A stretch of DNA of 64,000 nucleotides from Flavobacterium sp. K5-23 (GTDB lineage: Bacteria; Bacteroidota; Bacteroidia; Flavobacteriales; Flavobacteriaceae), in the NCBI RefSeq assembly GCF_023278045.1, contig NZ_CP056783.1:2141501-2205500 (forward strand), written 5' to 3'. Each line of letters opens with the position of its first letter. Position 1 is the stretch's first letter. The position numbers and the translations under genes are program-made. This document shows positions 37,197 through 45,624 of the stretch, piece by piece. The notes under the pieces are model-generated. The model worked only from the letters and a program-made list of their open reading frames with translations, had not been told where the DNA came from and did no database searches.

Positions 37197-37409
37197 TTAT
37201 GCTTTTTTAGCACAACATCCTGCTTTTTTCTCTTTGTCACAAGATTTTTTCTCATCTACTGAACACGTTTTATGATCTTTTGAATCACATTTTTTGTCCT
37301 TTGAAGTACATTCTTTTTTTGCTTTCTCCTGTGGAGTTTTTTCTTGAGCGTTAACATTAATCGAAACTGATAAAAGCGCTATGGCTAAAACGGCTACTAA
37401 ATTTTTCAT
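37197..37409 (-). CDS. Small secreted Cys/Lys-rich peptide
   Basis: A 70-residue protein with a Sec signal peptide (residues 1-21, ending VNA-Q). The mature 49 residues are extremely rich in Lys, Asp and Glu and contain six cysteines, in CTSKDKKCDSKDHKTC and SCDK, ending GCCAKKA. Cys spacing is regular (roughly every 7-8 residues). Such composition suits periplasmic metal or thiol binding, but no defined family was recognised. It has its own ATG and shares a bidirectional terminator with the PAS kinase. A real gene is likely because signal peptide and cysteine pattern are well formed. Confidence 0.75.
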   Translation of the reverse strand: MKNLVAVLAIALLSVSINVNAQEKTPQEKAKKECTSKDKKCDSKDHKTCSVDEKKSCDKEKKAGCCAKKA

Positions 37410-37532
37410 TATATTTTTTGTGTTTAAATTTTTGTCTTGATTTTATAACTTGAAATTAACTTGTACTATTCTATTTTTCAGGTTACTGCTTTTTGTAATT
37501 TCAAATATATTATTTTTTTTAATTAATTGGTA

Positions 37533-38657
37533 TTAATTAACTTTTTTATAACTCCAAACGGCAACTCCATTTATTACTATGGCATAAAAGCCAATGATAG
37601 TAAACGGTCTGGCTATATCCGAAAAAGTAGCTCCTTTGAGAAGTACCATTCTTATAATTTCAACAAAATATTTAATTGGGTTGAAAAGTGTGATTTTCTG
37701 GGCCCAATCGGGCATACTTTCAATAGGGGTAAATAAACCACTCATTAAAATAAAAATCACTGTAAAAAACCAAGCGATAAACATAGCTTGCTGTTGGGTT
37801 TCAGTATGATTTGAGATGAACAAACCAATACCCAGAATAACTAATAAATACACCGAAGTAAATAGATATACTAAACCTAAGTTTCCAAGCATAGGGACGC
37901 TAAAAACAAGCTTGGCAATGATTAAGCCTACAGTCAGTATTACTAACCCTAATACCCAAAAAGGGAAAAGTTTACCAATGATAAATTGATGCTTTTTAAT
38001 AGGGGTAACATTGATTTGTTCCAAGGTTCCCATTTCTTTTTCTCTAACAATATTCATAGAAGATAAGAAAAGGGAAAGCATTGTCACAAGTAAGACTAAT
38101 ATTCCAGGAACCATAAAGGTTTTGTAATTCAATGTATTGTTGTACCAAAAAGAAGGAATGGTCAATATGTTTTGAATTGGGGTGCTATTACTCTCATTAT
38201 ATTGAAATAACTTCGTTTGAATATTCTGGTTGAAATTATTTATAATCTGTGAGACATACACATTTGTAACTCCAGCGGCAGCTCCGTCTATTGCATTTAT
38301 ACTCAAAGAAAGATTTGTTTTTTTCTCTTTCAAAAAGTTTCGTTCAAAATGGACTGGAATTTCCAGAATCACATCAATACTCCCTTTTTGCATTTGTAGA
38401 TTGGCTTCTTTTTTTGAAGTGAAACTTATGGGTTCATTGAAATAATTTGAAGAACTAAATTTACTGATTAATTCTCTCGAAGCATTTGAATGATCGTTAT
38501 CGATATACGAAAATTGAATGTTTTTAACTTCAAAGCTAGCCGCATTAGATAAAATCAATAATTGGATTAAGGGTAAAACAAATATAATAGGGAGCATAGC
38601 CTTATTTCTAAAGATTTGCCTGAATTCCTTTTGGATGATAAATAGTATTGTTCTCAT
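37533..38657 (-). CDS. ABC-2 type export permease (YbhR/YbhS-like), second subunit
   Basis: A 374-residue ABC-2 permease: one N-terminal membrane helix (residues 20-40), a large extracytoplasmic domain of about 140 residues, then five helices from about residue 175. The MNIVREKEMGTLEQINVTPI segment is the signature of the drug-export ABC-2 family. With the permease just upstream it should form the membrane heterodimer. It is the last gene of the eight-gene export operon. Confidence 0.92.
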   Translation of the reverse strand: MRTILFIIQKEFRQIFRNKAMLPIIFVLPLIQLLILSNAASFEVKNIQFSYIDNDHSNASRELISKFSSSNYFNEPISFTSKKEANLQMQKGSIDVILEIPVHFERNFLKEKKTNLSLSINAIDGAAAGVTNVYVSQIINNFNQNIQTKLFQYNESNSTPIQNILTIPSFWYNNTLNYKTFMVPGILVLLVTMLSLFLSSMNIVREKEMGTLEQINVTPIKKHQFIIGKLFPFWVLGLVILTVGLIIAKLVFSVPMLGNLGLVYLFTSVYLLVILGIGLFISNHTETQQQAMFIAWFFTVIFILMSGLFTPIESMPDWAQKITLFNPIKYFVEIIRMVLLKGATFSDIARPFTIIGFYAIVINGVAVWSYKKVN

Positions 38658-38717
38658 TTTCTATATTCCTATTTTATATTGAAATTGACCTTGTTTTTAT
38701 ATTGAAATTGAAATCGA

Positions 38718-39824
38718 TTACTCCAGTCTAATCTTGTATTTTTTAATGCTTAATACAATGAAAAACACGGTCATCCCAAATAGAATTAATGTTTCTTTCC
38801 AAATGATACTAAAAGTTACTCCTTTAAGCATAATGGCTTTGATTATGATGATAAACCACTTTGCCGGAATGATATTGCTTATGACTTGTAATGGGAGCGG
38901 CATACTGGAAATAGGGAAGATAAATCCCGAAAGAATAATTACCGGTAGCATTAACCCCATTAAGGAAATCATCATTGCCGTTTGTTGAGAATTTGATAAT
39001 GTAGAAATTAATATTCCTAATGAAAGTGCCGTGATGATAAATAAGATGCTTTCTAATGCTAATAATAGCAAACTTCCTTCGATAGGCATTCTAAATACAA
39101 AAACGCCTAATAACAGAATCACAGCAGCGTTTATAATAGATAAGAATATATAAGGAAACACTTTCCCTATGATTACTTGAAAAGGTTTTATGGGAGATAC
39201 TAAAAGGACTTCCATAGTGCCAAGTTCTTTTTCTCTCGTTATTGATATCGAAGTCATCATAGCTGAAACCAACATTAATATGATTGTCATTACACCAGGA
39301 ACAAAGCCAAAAACACTCTTCAACTCTGGGTTATAATACATTTGTGTTTGGGTTTGTATTTGGTAACTTGGTCTGTTCGCTTTATTGATTTCTTGCGTGT
39401 GATTTTGCAAAATTGCATTCACATAATTAGTAATGGTATTGGCAATATTGGGATCGGTTGCATCAGTAATTACCTGAACTTTTGCCTGTTTTTGGGTTTG
39501 TAGCGTTTTAATGAAATTCTTTTCGAAAACCAATACAGCCTTTACTTTTCCTTGTTTAAAAATAGCTTCAATTTGGGATTCATTGGAAATTTCCTTTTCG
39601 ATATTAAAATATTTGGAAGCACTGATTTTGTTGATTATTTTCTGTGTTTCAGTATCTTTGGATTTGTCCAAAATTGCAATATTCACATTGTTTATTTCGT
39701 TAGTAATGGCAAAGCCAAACAACATAATTTGAACTATTGGCATTCCAAAAAGAATAAACATAGAACGTTTATCACGAAATATGTGATAGAATTCTTTTGT
39801 TACAAATCCAATAAATCTTTTCAT
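38718..39824 (-). CDS. ABC-2 type export permease (YbhR/YbhS-like), first subunit
   Basis: A 368-residue paralogue of the following permease with the same layout: a helix at residues 20-40, a periplasmic domain, then five helices. The conserved segment is SITREKELGTMEVLLVSPI near residue 190. It starts after a 185-bp spacer from the ATPase gene and is followed after 60 bp by the second permease. In E. coli the equivalent pair is YbhS and YbhR. Confidence 0.92.
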   Translation of the reverse strand: MKRFIGFVTKEFYHIFRDKRSMFILFGMPIVQIMLFGFAITNEINNVNIAILDKSKDTETQKIINKISASKYFNIEKEISNESQIEAIFKQGKVKAVLVFEKNFIKTLQTQKQAKVQVITDATDPNIANTITNYVNAILQNHTQEINKANRPSYQIQTQTQMYYNPELKSVFGFVPGVMTIILMLVSAMMTSISITREKELGTMEVLLVSPIKPFQVIIGKVFPYIFLSIINAAVILLLGVFVFRMPIEGSLLLLALESILFIITALSLGILISTLSNSQQTAMMISLMGLMLPVIILSGFIFPISSMPLPLQVISNIIPAKWFIIIIKAIMLKGVTFSIIWKETLILFGMTVFFIVLSIKKYKIRLE

Positions 39825-39962
39825 TTGTTTTCTTTTTTTGAACCATTAAGAGATTAAGAAAATTCAGTATCAGCTGAATAAAATTTAACTTCTAGATGTT
39901 TTACATTATTATATTATAAAATAGATTTGTTTTGAATCATTAAGAGAATAATAAAATTTGGG

Positions 39963-39992
39963 TTAAGCTTATTGAATCTTAATTTCTTAATG
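39963..39992. repeat. Fragment related to the palindrome at 59.6 kb
   Basis: TTAAGCTTATTGAATCTTAA followed by TTTCTTAATG matches the right part of the 59606-59653 palindrome with two mismatches. A degraded left arm (CATTAAGAGAATAAT) lies near 39937, and another CATTAAGAGATTAAG near 39844. These fill the spacer between the ATPase and permease genes. Confidence 0.5.
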
Positions 39993-40009
39993 TTTTTAAA
40001 TTTTCACTT

Positions 40010-40738
40010 TTAGCTTCTTGCCAATTTTAAAAACACATCATTCATAGAATCTACATTAAACTGTTTTTTTAAGTTTTTTGGTGTATCCAATGCTTCTATC
40101 CTTCCATCTACCATAATTGAAACGCGATCACAATATTCGGCTTCGTCCATATAATGCGTGGTTACAAAAATGGTGGTTCCTTTATGGGCTTCGGCATATA
40201 TCATTTCCCAAAACTGACGTCTTGTTATGGGGTCAACTCCTCCTGTAGGTTCGTCCAGGAAAACAATTTTCGGATTGTGTAATAAAGCCACTGAAAAGGA
40301 TAGTTTTTGTTTCCAGCCCAGCGGTAAATCACCCACGAGTTTGTTTGACACCTCTTGCAACCCTAAGTCGGAAACTAATTGTATTGTTTTTTCTTTTATT
40401 TGGGCTTTTGCTAATCCATAGATTCCTCCAAAAAAAGTAATGTTTTCCTTTATGGTTAAATCATCATACATAGAGAATCTTTGGCTCATATAACCAATGC
40501 TTTTCTTCACCATTTCAGAATTGTTTTTCACATCAAAGCCGGCAACAGTAGCTTCTCCTGATGTGGGTTTCGAAATTCCGATAAGCATTTTCATAGCAGT
40601 GGTTTTCCCCGCACCATTTGCACCCAGAAACCCAAAAATCTCTCCCTTACTCACTTCAAACGAAATAGAGTTGACGGCAGTAAAACCACCAAATTTCTTG
40701 CTGAGATTTTTTACCGATATGATTTTTTCTATATTCAT
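40010..40738 (-). CDS. ABC transporter ATP-binding protein (YbhF C-terminal-half-like)
   Basis: A 242-residue ABC ATPase. Walker A is GANGAGKTTAMKML near residue 40 and Walker B is IVFLDEPTGGVDP. The signature motif is LPLGWKQ instead of LSGGxxQ, exactly the deviation seen in the C-terminal half of E. coli YbhF. The longest frame starts at a TTG (40765); the ATG at 40738 (MNIEKIISVKN) is chosen. It follows the other ATPase gene by about 40 bp. Together the two equal a YbhF split into separate polypeptides. Confidence 0.92.
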   Translation of the reverse strand: MNIEKIISVKNLSKKFGGFTAVNSISFEVSKGEIFGFLGANGAGKTTAMKMLIGISKPTSGEATVAGFDVKNNSEMVKKSIGYMSQRFSMYDDLTIKENITFFGGIYGLAKAQIKEKTIQLVSDLGLQEVSNKLVGDLPLGWKQKLSFSVALLHNPKIVFLDEPTGGVDPITRRQFWEMIYAEAHKGTTIFVTTHYMDEAEYCDRVSIMVDGRIEALDTPKNLKKQFNVDSMNDVFLKLARS

Positions 40739-40779
40739 TGTGCTGTTGTAAGTTTTGATGATCAATAGTAATGGCTATT

Positions 40780-41676
40780 TTATAAGTCCATAAAAACGTC
40801 TTCAATTGTTGGACTGGATTTCTTTATAATAATCTCCGAATGTCCTTTTTTGGTTAGGTATTTTTCTAATGCTGTCCAATCAAAATCGGTTTTTGTGTCG
40901 ATATAGTGAATGTACTCCCCAAAGGCAAACACACTGTACTGCGTGGGATAATTTTTTAAATCCTGTATTAATTGATAGGTGTCTTTAGATTGAACATCAT
41001 AGATCGTTTTCTCATAATTGGCTAATATTTGCTCGGGTGTATCTATTTTTAAAATCTTGCCTTTTTGAATTAAGGCGATTCGATCACACAAAGCAGCTTC
41101 ATCCATATAAGGGGTGGAAACCAAAATTGTAATTCCTTTTTGTTGCAATCGCTTGAGCATTTCCCAAAATTCTTTTCGAGAAACGGGATCAACACCAGTT
41201 GTGGGTTCGTCAAGAAACAGCACTTTTGGTTTGTGAATTAATGCACAACACAAGGCCAGTTTTTGTTTCATCCCACCCGAAAGTGCGCCAGCCCTTCGGT
41301 TTTTAAAAGGTTCTATTTGAATGTAAATGTCCTTGATTAAATCATAATTTTCTTCAATCGTAGTTCCGAAAATAGTGGCAAAAAAACTTAAGTTTTCCTC
41401 AACGGTAAGATCTTGATACAGCGAAAATTTCCCAGGCATATAACCTACTGAATTCCTGATGGATTTATACGCTGTAACTACATCAAAACCAGCAACGGTG
41501 GCTGAACCTTCATTGGGCAATAAAAGCGTGGTCAATATCCTGAAAAGTGTAGTTTTACCCGCACCGTCCGGACCAATAAGTCCAAATAATTCGCCTTCAC
41601 TTATTTGAAACGATACATCGTCTACAGCCAATGTTTTTTTGAAGGACTTGGAAATATTTTGGACTGAAATACTCAT
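40780..41676 (-). CDS. ABC transporter ATP-binding protein (YbhF N-terminal-half-like)
   Basis: A 298-residue ABC ATPase with canonical Walker A (GPDGAGKTTLFRIL), signature LSGGMKQKLALC and Walker B (VLFLDEPTTGVDP), followed by a C-terminal extension of about 80 residues ending EDVFMDL, typical of drug-export (CcmA-type) ATPases. Its ATG overlaps the cupin stop codon (TAATG), showing tight translational coupling. It should pair with the next ATPase to drive the ABC-2 permeases. Confidence 0.93.
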   Translation of the reverse strand: MSISVQNISKSFKKTLAVDDVSFQISEGELFGLIGPDGAGKTTLFRILTTLLLPNEGSATVAGFDVVTAYKSIRNSVGYMPGKFSLYQDLTVEENLSFFATIFGTTIEENYDLIKDIYIQIEPFKNRRAGALSGGMKQKLALCCALIHKPKVLFLDEPTTGVDPVSRKEFWEMLKRLQQKGITILVSTPYMDEAALCDRIALIQKGKILKIDTPEQILANYEKTIYDVQSKDTYQLIQDLKNYPTQYSVFAFGEYIHYIDTKTDFDWTALEKYLTKKGHSEIIIKKSSPTIEDVFMDL

Positions 41677-42059
41677 TATTTTATCAGTAAAAAATTACTT
41701 TCTTCTTTAGCATCTACCCAATGTTTTACATTCGGTTCAATATTAATATAATCCCCAGATTTCAGGTTTGCTAATATCCCTTTTTCATCATGATAAGTTG
41801 CATTTCCTGAAACACAAACTAATAATGCAGGCACTTTAGTTATGTGTTCTTTAAGCTGTTCGTTTTTAGAAATTTGCAGTGAAATCACCTTGCCTTCCTC
41901 TGTTTTAAACAACAAATTAGTTTGTACCGGTTTGTTTTCTGTGTGTAGATTTTTTAAAGTCATTTCGCTGGTTTTATTTTCTTTATTTTTTAATGTAACT
42001 AAATTTGATTTGCATCCTACTAAAAGGATTCCGACTAGTAACAGGGTAATTTTTCTCAT
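41676..42059 (-). CDS. Cupin-domain lipoprotein in the ABC export operon
   Basis: A 127-residue protein with a lipoprotein signal (MRKITLLLVGILLVGC, lipid Cys16) and a small cupin barrel over residues 40-127 (LLVCVSGNATYHDEKG and LKSGDYINIEPNVKHWVDA as the two cupin motifs, with few metal ligands remaining). The longer frame starting at 42104 would overlap the upstream gene by 35 bp and hide the signal peptide, so the ATG at 42059 is used. It is wedged between the HlyD-type adaptor and the first ATPase. E. coli ybhGFSR has no such gene. Role unknown, perhaps a periplasmic accessory. Confidence 0.75.
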   Translation of the reverse strand: MRKITLLLVGILLVGCKSNLVTLKNKENKTSEMTLKNLHTENKPVQTNLLFKTEEGKVISLQISKNEQLKEHITKVPALLVCVSGNATYHDEKGILANLKSGDYINIEPNVKHWVDAKEESNFLLIK

Positions 42060-42069
42060 TTTTAAAATT

Positions 42070-42948
42070 TTATTTATTGAGCCACATTTCGGCAGGCATT
42101 CCAATTTTTAAACCGCCATCATTTTTCACTTTTACTTTAACGGCATAAACAAGGTTTACTCTTTCCTCTTTGGTTTGAATAATTTTCGGGGTAAATTCAG
42201 CCGAAGAAGCAATCCAGGAGATGATTCCAGTATAGTTTTTCATCTCTTCTTCTGTATCAATTTTCACGTTTACTTGTTGGCTCACTTTAATTTTAGACAA
42301 TTGGGTTTCACTAATGTAAACCCGCAATGTCATTTCAGATATATCGGCAATTTTATAAAGCGGTTTACCAAAAGCGGTAATCTCGTTTGGCTCGGCATAT
42401 TTGGCTAAAACTAATCCTTTTATGGGGTTGATGATTTTGCTTTTTTGGATTTGGTCGTCAATTTTTTGGATCTGGACATCAATTGATTTCACTTCGTTTG
42501 CAATGGGTGCATTTTGGGTTTGAACGCTTTTCAATTGTTCGTTAAGCACTTTTACCTTTCCGTCCATTTCATCCACTTGACGCTGTGTTGCAGCATTTTC
42601 AGCAAACATATTTTGAACTCTTCTTTTCTCAATCAAAGTGGCTTTGAGTTGTTCTTGCAAAACATTGTTTTGTGACAAAACGTTTTTGGATTTCGAAAAA
42701 ACAGTGTTTTTGGAAGCTATTAACTGCTGTTTATTAAAATACAATTGGGTAGTATCTATTAGTCCTACTTGGTTAGTTGGTTCTAAGGCATCTCCTTCTT
42801 CGAGTTTCAAGAAGACGATCTTTCCATTAGCTTCAGATGATATGGTGACTTCAGTAGCTTCAAAATTACCGTAACCATCTGCTTTGTCATTCTCTTTACT
42901 ACAAGAGATAAGACTGATGAATATTAAAAATAGGATTGTTTTTTTCAT
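42070..42948 (-). CDS. HlyD/YbhG-like membrane-fusion lipoprotein
   Basis: A 292-residue periplasmic adaptor. The N-terminus is a lipoprotein signal (LISC, lipid Cys16). Then come a lipoyl half (ISSEANGKIVFLKLEEGDAL), a coiled-coil of about 100 residues (Gln/Lys-rich, residues 85-165), the second half (IKGLVLAKYAEPNEITAFGKPL) and the beta-barrel. It resembles E. coli YbhG. It lies 22 bp after the TolC gene and 10 bp before the cupin gene, and would join the ABC transporter to the outer-membrane channel. Confidence 0.9.
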   Translation of the reverse strand: MKKTILFLIFISLISCSKENDKADGYGNFEATEVTISSEANGKIVFLKLEEGDALEPTNQVGLIDTTQLYFNKQQLIASKNTVFSKSKNVLSQNNVLQEQLKATLIEKRRVQNMFAENAATQRQVDEMDGKVKVLNEQLKSVQTQNAPIANEVKSIDVQIQKIDDQIQKSKIINPIKGLVLAKYAEPNEITAFGKPLYKIADISEMTLRVYISETQLSKIKVSQQVNVKIDTEEEMKNYTGIISWIASSAEFTPKIIQTKEERVNLVYAVKVKVKNDGGLKIGMPAEMWLNK

Positions 42949-42970
42949 GTGTATTTTGATTTAAATCGCT

Positions 42971-44236
42971 TTAATTTATTGGACTTCCATTTGTGATTTT
43001 ATAATTGGCTTTAGCCAAATCCAACTGAATTTCATGTAGTTTCTGATTAGTCTTTGCTTCATATAAATGCGTCATTTCCACTAAATAGTCGGATGCGGTA
43101 ATCACCCCGTTTCTAAGCTGCGCATCAGATGATTTCAAGATGTATTCGCGTAAGGCAATTATCTCAATGTCAGTGGATATGACTTCGTTTAACTTTTTTA
43201 TTTCGTTTTTCATTTCCTGTAACTGCAAATTGGTATTGAGTTTAAACGTTTCTTTTTCACTGCTTATAATTTCCTCAGCAATTGAAAGTGATTCTGTCTC
43301 CGTTTTCGATTTATTCCAGTCAAAAACATTCCAATTGGCTTTAAGCCCAACAATATAATACGTCTGAAAAGAATTGTCTAACATATTCAATCCCGGATTT
43401 CCGTATCCTGCCTGACCAAAAGCGTTAATTTTAGGCAATTTGTTTTTCGAAATAATATCTTTAGAAACCTCTATTTGTTCGTTTTGTAAATCGAATAATT
43501 TCAATTCTGGACGGCTATTTTCGTCATTCCAGTCGAATTCAATTTTAGGGTTTTTTAATATTGTATTTTCGTTAATTGTAGAAAAGGTAAGTGTTGAAAG
43601 ATTTTCAATGGCTCTTTTTTTATCAAATTGAATTTCGGTCAATACTTGTTTTATTTTTAATTTTTCGGCTTCCAATACTTTCTCTGAAGCGGGGAGGATG
43701 GCTCCAAATTTCACACCTGATTTCACTTCTTTTATTTTGGAATCCAATTGCTCTAGTTTCGTAATCAAAATCGATTTCCTTTCGTCCAATAACAAAACCG
43801 AAAAATACAACTGATTAATTCTTCCTTTGAGCTGATGTAAATTAACGGTGACTTGCTGTTGTTGCGTTTTGGTTTGAGCTTCTTTTATTTTTACAGATGC
43901 TGCAATCAACCCTCCATTATAAAGCAGTTGATTGACATCTAGTGTGGCTCGATACTGGTCCTTATTTAAAGGAGATGAATTGGGTACGTTTATAGGTAAT
44001 TGTATCACGTCAGATTGATAAGTAGCTTGCGCGTTAAGGTCTATTTTAGGGAGTTTACCTTTATTAATAGTCTCAATATCAAGAGTGGATTTTTGAAGTA
44101 ATAAATCACTTTGTTTAGCTATAGGATAGTTTTTGTCAACCAATGCGTAACAATCTTCCAGTTGTAAAGTCTGTTGTGCATATGATGCAAACGATAGAAA
44201 TAGAGTAAGTATAACAATACATTTTTTCATTTTCAT
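42971..44236 (-). CDS. TolC family outer-membrane protein (ABC export operon)
   Basis: A 421-residue TolC-like protein with a Sec signal peptide (residues 1-20, ending SYA-Q) and two long coiled-coil repeats. It opens with [15 protein letters not shown] and the second repeat begins near [18 protein letters not shown]. It should form the exit duct for the ABC exporter. Its ATG overlaps the TetR stop codon by 4 bp (ATGA), so the regulator and the exporter are one transcript. A second ATG at codon 3 is possible. Confidence 0.9.
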   Translation of the reverse strand: MKMKKCIVILTLFLSFASYAQQTLQLEDCYALVDKNYPIAKQSDLLLQKSTLDIETINKGKLPKIDLNAQATYQSDVIQLPINVPNSSPLNKDQYRATLDVNQLLYNGGLIAASVKIKEAQTKTQQQQVTVNLHQLKGRINQLYFSVLLLDERKSILITKLEQLDSKIKEVKSGVKFGAILPASEKVLEAEKLKIKQVLTEIQFDKKRAIENLSTLTFSTINENTILKNPKIEFDWNDENSRPELKLFDLQNEQIEVSKDIISKNKLPKINAFGQAGYGNPGLNMLDNSFQTYYIVGLKANWNVFDWNKSKTETESLSIAEEIISSEKETFKLNTNLQLQEMKNEIKKLNEVISTDIEIIALREYILKSSDAQLRNGVITASDYLVEMTHLYEAKTNQKLHEIQLDLAKANYKITNGSPIN

Positions 44237-44844
44237 TTTTTTATAGCATTAATAATAAAATCAGCTACTTCAGTTGTTCGGGCTTCCAGTATTTTGAGAA
44301 ACATTTCCTCATCGGCATTAATGAGTCCCTTTAGCAAGGGTTTTCCAATAAATGGGAATGCATTTAATGAGATGATGTTAATGAACAGTTGTTCCGTTTC
44401 TATTGGTTTTATAATGCCTTGTTCGATCGCTAGGTTTACTTGGATTTTAAATTTATCGATGGAAGGAAAATTTTTGTCCATTCGCAATTTCATAATAAAT
44501 TCGGGATTTTTATTTATCTCTTGAATGATGAAATTAGGCAAGTAGGGATGTTTCATCACAAAAGTAATATAGCTTTTGGTGAAATTTCTAATCTTATCGA
44601 ATAAATCACGGTCGTCATTTAATACTTTGTTTAGTTGGGGAGCCATTAGTGAAAAAACACTTTTAAAGGTTGCCTCAAAGAGTAATTGTTTGCTTCTGTA
44701 GTAATAATGTAACAAGGCTTTATTTATTCCGGCCTTATCCGCAATTTCCTGCATTCGGGCGCCTACCATACCTTTCTCTTGGAAAACATCTTTGGCAGCA
44801 TTCAGTATCTCTAATTCCGTGTTTTCTTGTTTTTTCTTTTCCAT
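44233..44844 (-). CDS. TetR family regulator of the ABC export operon
   Basis: A 203-residue TetR regulator. The helix-turn-helix is at residues 10-55 ([24 protein letters not shown] and [16 protein letters not shown]). The frame can be extended to 45036, but the extra 64 residues are Lys/Phe-rich and unlike any TetR, and they would read through the terminator of the sulfur operon, so the ATG at 44844 ([14 protein letters not shown]) is used. E. coli CecR is the TetR regulator of ybhGFSR, so the arrangement is conserved. A palindromic operator lies 18 bp upstream. Confidence 0.92.
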   Translation of the reverse strand: MEKKKQENTELEILNAAKDVFQEKGMVGARMQEIADKAGINKALLHYYYRSKQLLFEATFKSVFSLMAPQLNKVLNDDRDLFDKIRNFTKSYITFVMKHPYLPNFIIQEINKNPEFIMKLRMDKNFPSIDKFKIQVNLAIEQGIIKPIETEQLFINIISLNAFPFIGKPLLKGLINADEEMFLKILEARTTEVADFIINAIKK

Positions 44845-44861
44845 CGTACTAACTATACAGT

Positions 44862-44877
44862 TTAACCATTTGGTTAA
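44862..44877 (-). promoter_or_regulatory. Candidate operator of the TetR/ABC export operon
   Basis: The inverted repeat TTAACC (44862-44867) and GGTTAA (44872-44877) with a 4-nt ATTT spacer lies 18 bp upstream of the TetR start. Size and position fit a TetR dimer site. Confidence 0.5.
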
Positions 44878-44890
44878 CAAAGGTAGAAAA

Positions 44891-44914
44891 AAAAAGTAAT
44901 CGCGATTACTTTTT
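44891..44914 (-). terminator. Terminator of the sulfur operon
   Basis: A self-complementary stem AAAAAGTAAT/ATTACTTTTT closed by CGCG, followed by T residues on the minus strand. It lies 8 bp after the DUF6132 stop and upstream of the TetR start, so it separates the two operons. Confidence 0.8.
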
Positions 44915-44921
44915 TTAAATT

Positions 44922-45119
44922 TTAACGTTTTTTTGTTTTTCCAACAAACATATTGAAGACCAGTCCGCCCATTAACCCACCGTACAAACTTGAATTTAAA
45001 GGTTTTGATGTTATGGCGCAAGTCCCAGAGAGACAACCTACATAATGGTAATATAAGTAGCCGGCAATGATTCCTGTAACAACTCCTATTCCTGTAATTA
45101 ATATTCCTTTATTTGTCAT
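44922..45119 (-). CDS. DUF6132 family small membrane protein
   Basis: A 65-residue protein with two hydrophobic segments (residues 5-25 and 45-60) separated by a loop with the C-x4-C pair GCLSGTC. This arrangement, with YLYYHYVGC and the SLYGGLMGGL segment, fits the DUF6132 family of Bacteroidota. It overlaps the thioredoxin stop codon by 4 bp (ATGA). The paired cysteines and the partnership with thioredoxin suggest a redox or sulfur role at the inner membrane (inference). It is the last gene of the operon. Confidence 0.75.
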   Translation of the reverse strand: MTNKGILITGIGVVTGIIAGYLYYHYVGCLSGTCAITSKPLNSSLYGGLMGGLVFNMFVGKTKKR

Positions 45120-45421
45120 TGGTTGCTTTTTTCCAATATGATTTTAATGATATCGTTTTTCTCTAATACACCTGACTGTCTCCATAATTGTTTTCCGTTT
45201 TGAAAAAGAATCATAGTAGGTACGCCACGAACCTGATATTGAGAAGCTAATGGTTGGTTTTTGTCTACATCAATTTTTATAATGGAGACTCTGTCGCCTA
45301 AATTATCTTTTACTTCTTTTAACACAGGACCCAATACTTTACACGGTCCACACCAAGTAGCATAAAAATCAACCAAAACCGGTTTTTCTGAATTTATAAT
45401 ATTGTCAAAACTACTATTCAT
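45116..45421 (-). CDS. Thioredoxin
   Basis: A 101-residue thioredoxin with the active site WCGPC in VDFYATWCGPCKVL (about residues 18-32) and the cis-proline loop RGVPTMILFQNG. The longer frame starts at 45457; the ATG at 45421 (MNSSFDNIINSE) gives the normal length and overlaps the preceding gene by only 8 bp. In this operon it is likely to reduce persulfides or to recycle the rhodanese and hydrolase products. It lacks a signal peptide, so it is cytoplasmic. Confidence 0.95.
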   Translation of the reverse strand: MNSSFDNIINSEKPVLVDFYATWCGPCKVLGPVLKEVKDNLGDRVSIIKIDVDKNQPLASQYQVRGVPTMILFQNGKQLWRQSGVLEKNDIIKIILEKSNQ

Positions 45422-45620
45422 TGTTACTTTTTTTATAGGTTGGAACACTACAGCCATTTAGACTACAACCAGTATTAAATACGGATTGGAAAAGGAAAAA
45501 TAGAGCTATTACGCACAGTAATATTTCTTGAAACTGAATCGCTTGTTGTAACATGAAAAGACCAATTGCCAAACGGATCCAGCGCATAGCGTGCCAATTT
45601 GTAAAGAGTAATTGTTTCAT
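45414..45620 (-). CDS. Small membrane protein (sulfur operon)
   Basis: A 68-residue protein with two hydrophobic segments (residues 17-30 and 33-46). The C-terminal tail contains GCSLNGCSVP, a C-x4-C pair. It resembles the short DUF2892-type membrane proteins found beside rhodanese and MBL genes, but the match is loose. It starts 4 bp after the methyltransferase stop and overlaps the thioredoxin start by 8 bp, so it is clearly part of the operon. Confidence 0.7.
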   Translation of the reverse strand: MKQLLFTNWHAMRWIRLAIGLFMLQQAIQFQEILLCVIALFFLFQSVFNTGCSLNGCSVPTYKKSNNE

Positions 45621-45624
45621 TTCT

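Noticed and set aside
37509..37550. An AT-only palindrome at the end of the ABC export operon
   Set aside because: Its T tail is on the plus strand, opposite to the operon, and it overlaps the stop codon, so it cannot be assigned as the operon terminator.
44887..44917. The palindrome here was considered as a TetR operator
   Set aside because: Its long A and T flanks and position 8 bp after the DUF6132 stop fit an intrinsic terminator better; the operator candidate is at 44862-44877.
44845..45036. N-terminal 64-residue extension of the TetR regulator
   Set aside because: The extension is Lys/Phe-rich, not TetR-like, and would need transcription to start inside the sulfur operon end and read through its terminator. 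The ATG at 44844 is preferred.
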